Shown: piece after piece, positions 31,334 to 41,491 of the stretch
How the letters are laid out: each line of letters begins with the position of its first letter
How positions within the stretch are numbered: the stretch's first letter is position 1
Translations under genes and position numbers: made by a program
Source: Rhynchospora pubera
Taxonomy: Eukaryota > Streptophyta > Magnoliopsida > Poales > Cyperaceae
DNA length: 64,000 bases
Assembly: GCA_028095005.1 (NCBI GenBank)
Contig: CM051462.1
Span: 169,455,955 to 169,519,954, forward strand
Reading direction: 5' to 3'
The notes under the pieces: model-generated
Seen by the model: the letters and a program-made list of their open reading frames with translations, nothing else
Database searches by the model: none
What the model was told of the DNA's origin: nothing

Positions 31334-33237
31334 GAACTCAATTCCAATGGCATTTTCGTTAAAGCGGACGATGGGCCTTTCCTTTCCGTTCATTTCCAAT
31401 GGTATTCTCCCTCCCCGAAAAATTTTAAAATAGTATTAAATTAATATAATATATTAAAAATAATATCAATATAATAAGTTTAATATAAATAGTATCACGA
31501 GATCGGAATCCTGGATTCCGAAGGATTCCGATCTAAGCTTTGATTGGATTCTGAGTTTCCGATCTAAGCTTAGATCGGAATCTGAGATTCCGATCTTAGC
31601 TTTTTAAATTTTTTATATATTATTTATTTATTTAATTAATTTATTAATTAGTTAAAAAATTAGAAAAATAGATAATATATTGTAAAAATATTGAAAAAAT
31701 ATGGAAAAAATCAGGAATAATTAAATTAAATTTTATATGTAATTTAGTATTTTTTTGGGAAATTAAATTTATTTTCATTTTAATTAATTTATTTAATTAA
31801 AATATAAATTTTTATAACTTATTTAATTAAATGAATTGTACCATTTAAAAAAGATTATAAATTTTCAGAATTTGCAGGGATACAAAGGCATAATCCTTTC
31901 AGAATGTTCAAAGTTTTATTAATTCTTTATGCATTTGCAGGGATACAAAGGCATAATTTGAACATTAAAACTTTAAACAGGCTTAACTTTTGATAGGAAG
32001 GCCCGTTTGGGGCGATCGAGGACATTCCGGAAAGCTAGCGACGAGATCTACGCATTTTATCGGGGTGAAACCCCGTAACGACCATTTTCGAGGCCAAAAA
32101 ACGCTCTCTGGACCTCCAAAATCCATTTTGAAAGTTTGCAAACCTAAAAACCACTCTAAACTACTAAAAATGTTTTTAAAATCATAAATTAATCATTAAA
32201 AAGAGAAATGCAGTAAATCAAGTGAATTTAGTCTTTCTTCTCCGTCTCAGTAAAACATCAATCTCGTGTGATTCCTTTCTAACGCAATCCAGAAAGTGCT
32301 TCCTTGATCATGAGACTCGATATGATTGTTTAATATATAATATGAAAATAATATATATACAGAGGACGACATCCGGGACGCATATCAAATGGTTGTTTAA
32401 ATTAATTAAAAATTTATACTTAATTATTCATTTTTTAATTAAATAAATTAATTAAATTTATATTTAATTAAATAAATTAATTAAAAGGAAAATAAATTTA
32501 ATTTTCCAAAAAAATACTAAATTACATATAAATTTTTTTAATTATTCCTGATTTTTTTTATATTTTTTCAATATTTTTAGAATATATTATTTATTTTTCT
32601 AATTAATTAACAAATTAATAAACTAATAAAAGGAAAAAAATTTAATTTTCCCAAAAAATACTAAATTACATATTGTTGTCCCTAAGGAGGCGGCTTAATC
32701 AAGGTTTAACGGAAGCGATTTAAGGTTTTGGACCGTTTTGGTATGAACTACCCTAACACAATTCAATTGGTACCCAATACAAGCAAGCACACAAGCAATT
32801 CAAGTATAGCAAGATAATAAAGAGAGAAAGAGAGAGAGAAATTGAACACGCGATGTGATTACGGAGTTCCGACCCGCTAGAAGAAGCTAGCCTTAGTCGT
32901 ACGTCTCCGGGAGTTCCGCTACCACGAAAGGGCGCGCTCCGTTCAATTCCAACAAGAACGGGGCTACAACTTCGAACCGAATCACCTCGTCACAAGGACA
33001 CTCGAGGCGGATCGGCCTAACTCGAATGGCACAACGGCCTCAAAGGAGAAGAGCTCTCAACCTATTCCAACCTACACCTAGCGACAATGTCGGGGCGGTG
33101 GTGTTTGAGGCTACTAAATCTCTCAAGATGGTCTAGCTATGAAAAGCTCAAGTGGGAGAGTATCCCTATGCTCAAAGGCTCAATTCTGGTCTAATTTTGC
33201 AAAGTGAAGCCACCCAAGAGAGAGAACAAGGGGTGGA

Positions 33238-33245
33238 TATATATA
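33238..33245 (-). promoter_or_regulatory. TATA box of the gag-only Copia LTR
   Basis: CTATATATATCC on the minus strand; the functional 5' LTR copy is at about 36418-36425. The dyad cluster begins about 40 bp upstream of it, in U3. Confidence 0.6.
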
Positions 33246-33284
33246 GGGCTCGAAATGAGCAGTTCCCCAGCAAAAACAGGCCAC

Positions 33285-33870
33285 AGCGTTGTACAACGCT
33301 GAATAGCGTTATACAACGCTGGAATATGACCGTTGTAAATTCTAACGGCTCTTTAATATAGCCGTTGGTCTGTCAGAGCGTTGTGCAACGCTATTTGCCG
33401 TCGCACAACGCAGGAGTGTAAAACCAAAGGAAAGCTCCGACAATTCCGTTGGAAATTGTCAGAGCGTTGCTTGCCACTGAATGGCGTTACACAACGCTAA
33501 AGGGAGACAAAAGGAACAACTCTGACAGATTCAACAGAGCGTTGTACAACTCTATATGCCGTCACACAACGCTAACGTTACCCAACGCTGAAAGACGTTG
33601 GCTAACGTCTCCAGAGACTTTGCATGTAAAAACAGCACAGCTAACTTGGGATTTTTGTGGCGTTGTGCAACGCTATATGGCGTTGCACGATGGTACTCAG
33701 GAAAATTTCCAAGTTTCTTAGCTGCAGCGTTGTACAACTCTGATTAGCGTTGTACAACGTTGTGAATCAGCGTTGCCTAACTCTATATAGCGTTGTGCAA
33801 CGTTGATTCACAAAAGTATGAATTTAGCTGTTCTAGCGTTGTGTAACTCTATATAGCGTTGTACGACGCT
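33285..33870. repeat. Cluster of AGCGTTGTACAACGCT palindromes in U3
   Basis: A perfect 16-bp palindrome AGCGTTGTACAACGCT at 33285-33300 is followed by about sixteen whole, half or decayed versions up to 33870 (e.g. 33305-33320, 33377-33392, 33483-33498, 33855-33870). Intervals are irregular and intervening DNA is unrelated apart from a frequent CTATATAG-type linker. Several come as pairs 20-40 bp apart. The same set is at 36465-37050. Unknown function; the place just upstream of the TATA box suggests enhancer or protein-binding sites. Confidence 0.9.
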
Positions 33871-34134
33871 AGGTCACAGAAAACAGGATTTTGCTGGTTT
33901 ATTGAGCTTTTCGCTATCTAGACCATTTTAAGGATAAACAAGGACTAAAGTATACCTTCTATCCTAGTCTAAACTAGCCTACAAGCTCTCTAATGACTTG
34001 ATCTTGATCTTTCTTAAAGCTTTTATCCAAGTCCTCATAAATTGTATCTTCTTCCTATAAAACTCAAAGAAGATTGTTAAATGCCAAATGATGTTGTTTT
34101 GCAATCGACAAACCTAGAGACGTTTAGTACAACA

Positions 34135-34147
34135 ATCTCCCCCTTTT
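34135..34147 (-). other. Polypurine tract of the gag-only Copia element
   Basis: The minus strand reads AAAAGGGGGAGAT directly before the LTR end TGTTGTAC. Similar GGGGGAG runs recur at about 34228, 34265, 34283 and 34393. Confidence 0.85.
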
Positions 34148-34435
34148 GACGATTTGCAAAACAATATCATTAGTAAAGCGATTAAATTTTGGCATTTCAC
34201 AAGCTTTACTACAATTCTCCCCCTTTTTGTAAATCGACAAAAAGTGAAAATTGTAGCAAGCTCCCCCTAAATTTATGGCTCCCCCTTAATTTTGGAGAAA
34301 AGGAATTGGAGAACCAATTTAGAGCACTACACAAAGTAGTGTGACCAAATTTAACCTCTCAAACAAAAATAGGATAGAAATAAAGAGGCTCCCCCTAAAA
34401 ATTTGGCTTATAAGACAGGGGGTTAAAAATGGTAT

Positions 34436-35797
34436 TTAGGCCACATTGGTTACCATATCACTAGAGGTACAAGCTTTTGGAACCCACTTACTTTTGGACT
34501 CACCATTTGGTTTCCTAAGTTTGCATTCCAACGAGATATGACCATTTTGACAACAATAGTTGCAATATGCATTGGTTGGCTTAGGCATGGTAGAACCCTT
34601 GACAAAATGAGAATAGTAATGGGCTCTAAGGTATTCGGCCTTCTTCTTAGGATCATTGAATGAGGCATTAAAATCCTTTTTGCGATCCTTTTGGAAATGT
34701 TGGGAAACATTCTTTTGATGCTCATTGGATTGAGCCTTTTGGTTTTGTGAAAAGTGTTGCTCTTTAAATTCATAAAACCATCCATCGGGTCCTCTAAAAT
34801 AAATTTTATTGGACGCCTTTGGAACAAAAACCTTCATTTCTTGATTTTGCAAATTCTTTTCGTTTTGCACTCTAGTATTTCTAGGTTTCCTTTGGTACAT
34901 ATGTGCATGACCACGAGAATTCCTAGGTTTTTGAAATTGTGTGTTTTGTGCAACTTGTTTCCTATTTTTGTATGACAAGTTCTTTTTCTTGGTTTGATAA
35001 GGCTTTTGGTAACCAAGACCGGACTTGTCATGAGGCTTTTGACCTTTGAAAAGGTTTTTCAAATTCGTTTTAGGGGCTTGGGTTAAAATCGATTTTTCAA
35101 GTTGTTTTTCAAGCTCCTTAATTTTAGCCTCATACTCACCCATCTTAGAAGTAAGCTCATCTACCTTGGTTTTTAAGGTTTCTATGGTATCGGCTTTCCT
35201 AACCAAGGCATCATGGGTAGCATCAAGAATAGAATTCAACCTATCACAATCAACACATTTGGTTGAACAAGTTGGTTCATCATCACTCTCACTATCACTA
35301 CTACTAAGAGATTCATTGAGAGGAAGATATACCTTAGGAGAGCATGCCTTTGGTGATGTGGATGGAGTGGAATGATTTGAAGGAATAGAGGATTCCATTT
35401 CTTTGGCAACAAATGCATGTTCTTCGCAATTGTTCGAATCGGATGTACATGGATCGAACTCCGAATTCGTATGGACTCCTCCCATTTGGCTTCCTTCGAA
35501 ACAACTCAAGATGGCTCTCCATATGTCCCTAGCTATATCAAAATTGCAAACAAGTGTGCTACCAATTGATTCATGTACCGAGCTTAGGATGACATTGACC
35601 GCATAGTCATTATCCTCCTTTTCCCTCAAGGCCTCGGTGGTAAGCTTGTTAGTATTTGGTTTAAATCTAGATTCATTTGCCACAATATACCAAACATCCA
35701 TGCTTTTGAGGTAGCCAACCATACCATTTTTCCAAATAGAGAAATTTGTGCAAGTATAGTCCAATTTACCCGGTTTTTGTACAATTCTAGCCGCCAT
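34436..35797 (-). CDS. Copia Gag protein (pol-less, capsid part shortened)
   Basis: A 453-residue frame. The N-terminus (about 1-105) matches Copia Gag, with YLKSMDVWYIV, a YAVNVILSSV helix and DIWRAILSCFEGS. After this the usual central capsid stretch seems missing: the frame passes straight to an acidic Ser-rich region, then a coiled coil (about 195-235, TLKTKVDELTSKMGEYEAKI) and a Lys/Gln/Asn-rich basic region. A zinc knuckle CNYCCQNGHISLEC (C-x2-C-x4-H-x4-C) lies at 412-425. The frame begins 40 bp downstream of the primer site and ends about 300 bp before the 3' LTR. It presumably contributes to RNA packaging, but a partial capsid could also be defective or dominant negative. The intact frame fits a young, active family. 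Confidence 0.85.
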   Translation of the reverse strand: MAARIVQKPGKLDYTCTNFSIWKNGMVGYLKSMDVWYIVANESRFKPNTNKLTTEALREKEDNDYAVNVILSSVHESIGSTLVCNFDIARDIWRAILSCFEGSQMGGVHTNSEFDPCTSDSNNCEEHAFVAKEMESSIPSNHSTPSTSPKACSPKVYLPLNESLSSSDSESDDEPTCSTKCVDCDRLNSILDATHDALVRKADTIETLKTKVDELTSKMGEYEAKIKELEKQLEKSILTQAPKTNLKNLFKGQKPHDKSGLGYQKPYQTKKKNLSYKNRKQVAQNTQFQKPRNSRGHAHMYQRKPRNTRVQNEKNLQNQEMKVFVPKASNKIYFRGPDGWFYEFKEQHFSQNQKAQSNEHQKNVSQHFQKDRKKDFNASFNDPKKKAEYLRAHYYSHFVKGSTMPKPTNAYCNYCCQNGHISLECKLRKPNGESKSKWVPKACTSSDMVTNVA

Positions 35798-35837
35798 GAT
35801 CGAAAACCGAGATTAAGAATAGCTTAATCGAGGTTCC

Positions 35838-35850
35838 CGCTCTGATACCA
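35838..35850 (-). other. Primer-binding site, initiator tRNA-Met type
   Basis: The minus strand reads TGGTATCAGAGCG three bases after the 5' LTR, the standard plant Copia primer site. Confidence 0.95.
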
Positions 35851-35853
35851 CTT

Positions 35854-37314
35854 TGTTATCCCTAAGGAGGCGGCTTAATCAAGGTTTAACGGAAGCGATT
35901 TAAGGTTTTGGACCGTTTTGGTATGAACTACCCTAACACAATTCAATTGGTACCCAATACAAGCAAGCACACAAGCAATTCAAGTATAGCAAGATAATAA
36001 AGAGAGAAAGAGAGAGAGAAATTGAACACGCGATGTGATTACGGAGTTCCGACCCGCTAGAAGAAGCTAGCCTTAGTCGTACGTCTCCGGGAGTTCCGCT
36101 ACCACGAAAGGGCGCGCTCCGTTCAATTCCAACAAGAACGGGACTACAACTTCGAACCGAATCACCTCGTCACAAGGACACTCGAGGCGGATCGGCCTAA
36201 CTCGAATGGCACAACGGCCTCAAAGGAGAAGAGCTCTCAACCTATTCCAACCTACACCTAGCGACAATGTCGGGGCGGTGGTGTTTGAGGCTACTAAATC
36301 TCTCAAGATGGTCTAGCTATGAAAAGCTCAAGTGGGAGAGTATCCCTATGCTCAAAGGCTCAATTCTGGTCTAATTTTGCAAAGTGAAGCCACCCAAGAG
36401 AGAGAACAAGGGGTGGATATATATAGGGCTCGAAATGAGCAGTTCCCCAGCAAAAACAGGCCACAGCGTTGTACAACGCTGAATAGCGTTATACAACGCT
36501 GGAATATGACCGTTGTAAATTCTAACGGCTCTTTAATATAGCCGTTGGTCTGTCAGAGCGTTGTGCAACGCTATTTGCCGTCGCACAACGCAGGAGTGTA
36601 AAACCAAAGGAAAGCTCCGACAATTCCGTTGGAAATTGTCAGAGCGTTGCTTGCCACTGAATGGCGTTACACAACGCTAAAGGGAGACAAAAGGAACAAC
36701 TCTGACAGATTCAACAGAGCGTTGTACAACTCTATATGCCGTCACACAACGCTAACGTTACCCAACGCTGAAAGACGTTGGCTAACGTCTCCAGAGACTT
36801 TGCATGTAAAAACAGCACAGCTAACTTGGGATTTTTGTGGCGTTGTGCAACGCTATATGGCGTTGCACGATGGTACTCAGGAAAATTTCCAAGTTTCTTA
36901 GCTGCAGCGTTGTACAACTCTGATTAGCGTTGTACAACGTTGTGAATCAGCGTTGCCTAACTCTATATAGCGTTGTGCAACGTTGATTCACAAAAGTATG
37001 AATTTAGCTGTTCTAGCGTTGTGTAACTCTATATAGCGTTGTACGACGCTAGGTCACAGAAAACAGGATTTTGCTGGTTTATTGAGCTTTTCGCTATCTA
37101 GACCATTTTAAGGATAAACAAGGACTAAAGTATACCTTCTATCCTAGTCTAAACTAGCCTACAAGCTCTCTAATGACTTGATCTTGATCTTTCTTAAAGC
37201 TTTTATCCAAGTCCTCATAAATTGTATCTTCTTCCTATAAAACTCAAAGAAGATTGTTAAATACCAAATGATGTTGTTTTGCAATCGACAAACCTAAAGA
37301 CGTTTAGTACAACA
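35854..37314 (-). repeat. 5' LTR of the gag-only Copia element
   Basis: 1,461 bp, same internal features as the left LTR: dyad cluster at 36465-37050 and TATA box near 36418. Confidence 0.93.
36465..37050. repeat. Dyad palindrome cluster (5' LTR copy)
   Basis: Same array as 33285-33870, shifted by 3,180 bp. This copy is upstream of the promoter that would drive the element. Confidence 0.9.
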
Positions 37315-37663
37315 CATATAAAATTTAGTTTAATTATTTCTGATTTTTTCCATATTTTTTCAATATTTTTACAATATATTATCTATTTTTCTAATTATTT
37401 AACTAATTAATAAAATAAATAAATAAATAAATTATATGTAAAAAAATTAAAAAGCTAAGATCGTAATCTCGGATTCCGATAAGCTTTGATCGGAAACTCA
37501 AAATCCGATCAAAGCTTAGATCGGAATCCTAGATTCCGATCTAACGTTCGGAATCCAGGATTCCGATCTCGTGATACTATTTATATTAAACTTATTATAT
37601 TGATATTATTTTTAATATATTATATTAATTTAATACTATTTTTTTAAATTTCGGTCTCCCTCC

Positions 37664-39378
37664 TCCCTTCCGTATACGGGTCACGGATAACGGATCGGAT
37701 CCACTTTCATTTTTTATATAATAATAACATAATATTATCCTTGCAATAAAATAAAGAGCTACTATTATTGTACCATTTAACCATTTAGGTAGTAGTACAG
37801 TTAATAACTAAATAAAAAAAGAGCTACCATTTTCACCCAAACTATTTCCCCTCATTATCAACCCAAAAAAAAAAAAAAAAAACTATTTCCCCTTTCTCTT
37901 TGCCAAATTTTCAACAAATTTCGTTATTAACTACCATCTACTCAAATTTACATATCGCACCAATATCATATTATTACATAGCAGGAAAACATAACCTAAC
38001 AATATCAAGCAGTACATTATACAAAACCAACCGAAACTCATTAGTTTAGTCATTATATGTCTTGTTTATTGCTTACATGCTTTGTTTCTAGTTCAACTCG
38101 TGCGCTACTACCACTCTACCACAGCATTTCAGGTTAATTTTCTTTATGCATTCTGACTAAATTTCATATCACTTTACTTTTTCTTACAAACAAACTTTCA
38201 ACTATTCATTTTTCATCACTAAACTTTGATTTATCCCTTTTTAATTCAACAATTTAAATATTTTTTTACCACTGTGTCAATTTTTTCATCAAAAACACTA
38301 ACCTGATGTAGCCAAATTTGGATGGAAACTCTAGATAGTCATTATCTAGTGTATCCAAAAACAAACTTTAGAATTTTGATTGAAAAAAGTTGAAATAATT
38401 GAACATTCTAGCAAATAATTCAAAAATTCAGGATTAAATTTGGTGACATTATGATAAAATTTATATAAATTTGTAGGGTCCATTTTTCTTTTTACATGTA
38501 TAGATATTAATAATTATTATCGACTTTTCAAGAATGCTTTATATTGACTGAAATGATTTGAGATGAATATATAACCAAATAGAAAATTTTAGAGAGTGAC
38601 GCTCGGCCCTAAAATACGATTACCTACATCGCTGCTATATATAAATAAATATGCGTCTGCCGTAAAAAGGAAAAAAAGTTTATTCTACATAACAATTTTT
38701 TTTTTCGTAATATGAAATGGATTCGTTAATTTTTTTAAAAAAAATTAAAAGCAACGGATTCGTTAGTTGACTAATATTTGCTAATGATAGTGCAGCTATT
38801 TGTGACTGGAAAAATACCAGTGCTGTTCTACTGGAGACTGGAGAGGGGCTAACAAAATATTAAATATCAAATGCAAATGAGATTAACAAAAAAGACGTTA
38901 TTTTATTTTACTTTAAATATATCCCTCCAACTGTTCCTCGGCTTCACTCGCTACAAAAATCAGAAAACGAAATAAAAAAGTATAAACATTTTTATTATTT
39001 TTTTTGGTTCTAGAAAGAAGGTGAACTTTGTACTGTTTTATTTTGGTCGTCTCGTGAACCAGAAGAAGATAGGAAGCAGAAAAGAGAAAAAAAGAAGAAA
39101 AGGAGGAATAAAGGCTTTCACATTTCAATTACAATATTCTTCAGACAGCTATTACTCAAGTTACAAATTAAATAAATTATTATTGGTTTAAAAAGTTAAT
39201 TATTGATTGTTTGCTCTGTATTACTAAATTGTCCTTGCAGAAATTACTTTTCTGTGTGAATTATTGATCGTCTTTGTCATACTTGAATGGTCTACATAAT
39301 TTATACAAACCCTTTCGAGGATTGAGACCCTTTTCTTTTACAGCACCTCATCTCCAGCACGTTTCAAATAATCTCTAA

Positions 39379-39432
<54 letters not shown>

Positions 39433-40300
39433 GACACAATCCCTTATTATTATTATTATTATTTTGTTAACTTTGTTCAACAAGACTTCAAGTTTTTTTT
39501 TTTTTTGGGTCCCGATAAAATCTCCTGGGAGTGCTAGCTGCACAATTAAGATTTTGCATTCTATCAACGTATTTACTTTCTGCTTTTTAAATATGTATCC
39601 TTTGATCGAGAATTCAACCCATATATAATTCTCGGATTCAATTGTGTAGATTAGTGACAATTGAAAATTCTCCTTTATTATGTAGTTCGACAACTTATAG
39701 TGTTACACGATCGGATTATTAATTGCTTTGTAACCCGATTGTATCTAAACTAGAAAATGTTTGTTAACTTACTCAAAATCGTATCAGTGTAGTATATAAT
39801 GATAAATTAATAATCGACGGTGCCAAGTGAACTTAAAAGAGTACTTGAACAACTTAATCAAGTTGGATGGTTGGGAGGCTAAAAAGTAGACGTGCAGAAT
39901 TTGATGCAGTTGTTGTCTTTCGTTACTTTTTTGCTGTGAAACAAACTTAATAATTGCTAATGCTGTAGCAATCCTAATTGATAGGTTTATCCTCTCTCTC
40001 TTTCTCTACAGGTGATCGATATCATTAGGATTTGACATCAAATCTCAAGGTATCTCCCTTCTCTAATTAAGGTTAATCCCAAACCATTAATGTGAAAAGG
40101 AAGTACCTTCTTAAAAAAAAAAAAAAATGACTGGATCGCAGTAAATAAAGTGAGAGTAGGCACTCCTAGATATAGCAATGCGAAAATTTCATCATAAAAA
40201 TATCAAGAATATATAAGAATCCCTGAACAAGTTTGAACGGTCTACGAAAAACCTCTAAAATAAAATAACTTGGATTATTCAAAAATAAATAAATTAGAGG
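37664..40300. other. AT-rich intergenic DNA, no gene recognised
   Basis: Contains poly-A and poly-T runs and a compound (TC)n(AC)n microsatellite at about 39381-39432. Frames here are short and low in complexity. Confidence 0.6.
39381..39432. repeat. Compound (TC)n(AC)n microsatellite
   Basis: About sixteen TC units followed directly by about nine AC units. Confidence 0.95.
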
Positions 40301-40309
40301 AAGAACTTG

Positions 40310-40880
40310 GAGGGGAGTAAGCAATAATAATGTGAAGCCAACCCAGTTGCTCTAAGACTGTCCCTTATACTATCTCCTTCAAAGCCAGCCTGCTTTCGCT
40401 CCTACATTTGTACGGTGATGTACAAACGACTGTCTTTCCATCTATGGCTGGGTATAGGTCTAGTTGAGATGCCCAAAATGTCGGTAATCAAGGGTATTCC
40501 AAGGAAGTAGTAAACCCCATTTGTGTTTGGGTCTCTTTCTCAGTAACACGCGGCACACACACATAAAGAAATAGGTAATGGAGGAATCTACTCGCTTATC
40601 CGCTTTCCGGTACTAGCTCTGCCTAGTCTGCTTACACGGCGCTTCCTTCCAGGTGGTAAGTGGTTCTTCCTGTACAGATAAGATAGGAAGATCAAGCACC
40701 TTTCATAGTCATCCTAATGTTCGAGTTTACCGTTCTGATTTGTACAAGGGTTTGATGCAAGCTAGGGTAGAGTTTGATAACACAATTGATACAGGAAACT
40801 CATCTTTTATAGTTGACAGGAGTTGTATGCAACTTGCCACATGGGTTGCAACGTGCAACTTGCAATTGGATCAACAATAG
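40310..40880. other. Higher-GC block, possible organelle-derived insert
   Basis: This stretch is clearly less AT-rich than its flanks and has a word style (for example CGCTTATCCGCTTTCCGGTA) reminiscent of plant mitochondrial non-coding DNA. No gene could be read from it. The organelle origin is a guess from composition and style only. Confidence 0.3.
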
Positions 40881-41491
40881 CGGGCCCAATACAAACAAAG
40901 AGCACCTCTGCACCTGCACCTCCCACAAAGAAAACTGGAAAAGCCTAAGATTAATGTAGGTATCTTGTTTGTTTGTACCGATTCTAAACTCCATTTTTTT
41001 TATTAACATTATTATTAGATAAAGTTTTCTCATCTCTAACATTTGGACAAACAAGCATAATCTAATGACCAAAATCACATAATTAAGCCCAAGTGACCAA
41101 AGAAACTAAACCATATACTGAGCAAAGTTGAGCGACCTTCGATAAAATTAATCATATTTATTACAATCAGCAGTAAGCCAATACTGACTATTACCAAATC
41201 ACCTGAAAAGGAGGAAAACAGGAATATTTCCCAAAATTTTGAACACGGGTTTTTGGAATTACAAGAGTCATTACAATTCACAGTGTAAACAACTACCAAA
41301 AAACCCTATATATTACAATTTATATACTTAATAACGAATCAACTTTACCTGGTTAAATTTACTCAACGAAGAATTACAGACTTTATACACCTAACCCTGA
41401 CGCAAAGAAGTTGATAACCTTTCAAAGGGAGAAGATTCTCAAATTCTGCAAAAGGAAGTTGCATTTTCTTGTTTTGTTTGACACAGCACCA

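Larger units (their letters stand above)
32674..34134 (-). repeat. 3' LTR of the gag-only Copia element
   Basis: Length 1,461 bp. It holds a TATA box on the minus strand (33238-33245) and, directly upstream of it in element sense, the dyad-motif cluster 33285-33870. By eye it differs from the right LTR at only about four positions, all G here and A there. Confidence 0.93.
32674..37314 (-). mobile_element. Young gag-only (TR-GAG-like) Copia retrotransposon
   Basis: Two 1,461-bp LTRs (32674-34134, 35854-37314; constant offset 3,180) begin TGTTGT/TGTTAT and end ACAACA. A 5-bp target duplication CATAT (32669-32673, 37315-37319) flanks the element. The site TGGTATCAGAGCG, complementary to initiator tRNA-Met, lies beside the right LTR and a purine tract beside the left one, so it reads minus. 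Only a gag frame is present; protease, integrase and reverse transcriptase are absent. It must be mobilised by a related full-length Copia element. Confidence 0.93.
31415..37654. mobile_element. Second Mutator-like element, split by a Copia insertion
   Basis: The ends at 31415 and 37654 are inverted copies (CCGAAAAATTTT / CCGAAATTTAAA) with long AT-rich arms. They are flanked by a perfect 9-bp duplication TCTCCCTCC (31406-31414 and 37655-37663). The termini are related to those of the Pack-MULE that ends only 81 bp to the left, and carry the same GATCGGAATCC words. Without the 4.6-kb Copia element inside, it would be about 1.6 kb. The interior (31760-32400) has no recognisable transposase; a 24-bp phrase TTTGCAGGGATACAAAGGCA is repeated at 31872 and 31933. 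Part of the right arm is duplicated near 32520-32673. Confidence 0.85.

Noticed and set aside
31990..32187. 65-codon frame in the interior of MULE 2 as a transposase or captured gene
   Set aside because: Contains a KPRNDHFRGQ-like phrase but no MURA, zinc-finger or known host domain; left as non-coding interior.
33285..33870. CRISPR-like array
   Set aside because: The repeats are short palindromes with irregular spacing inside a plant retrotransposon LTR; spacers are not uniform and the organism is a eukaryote.
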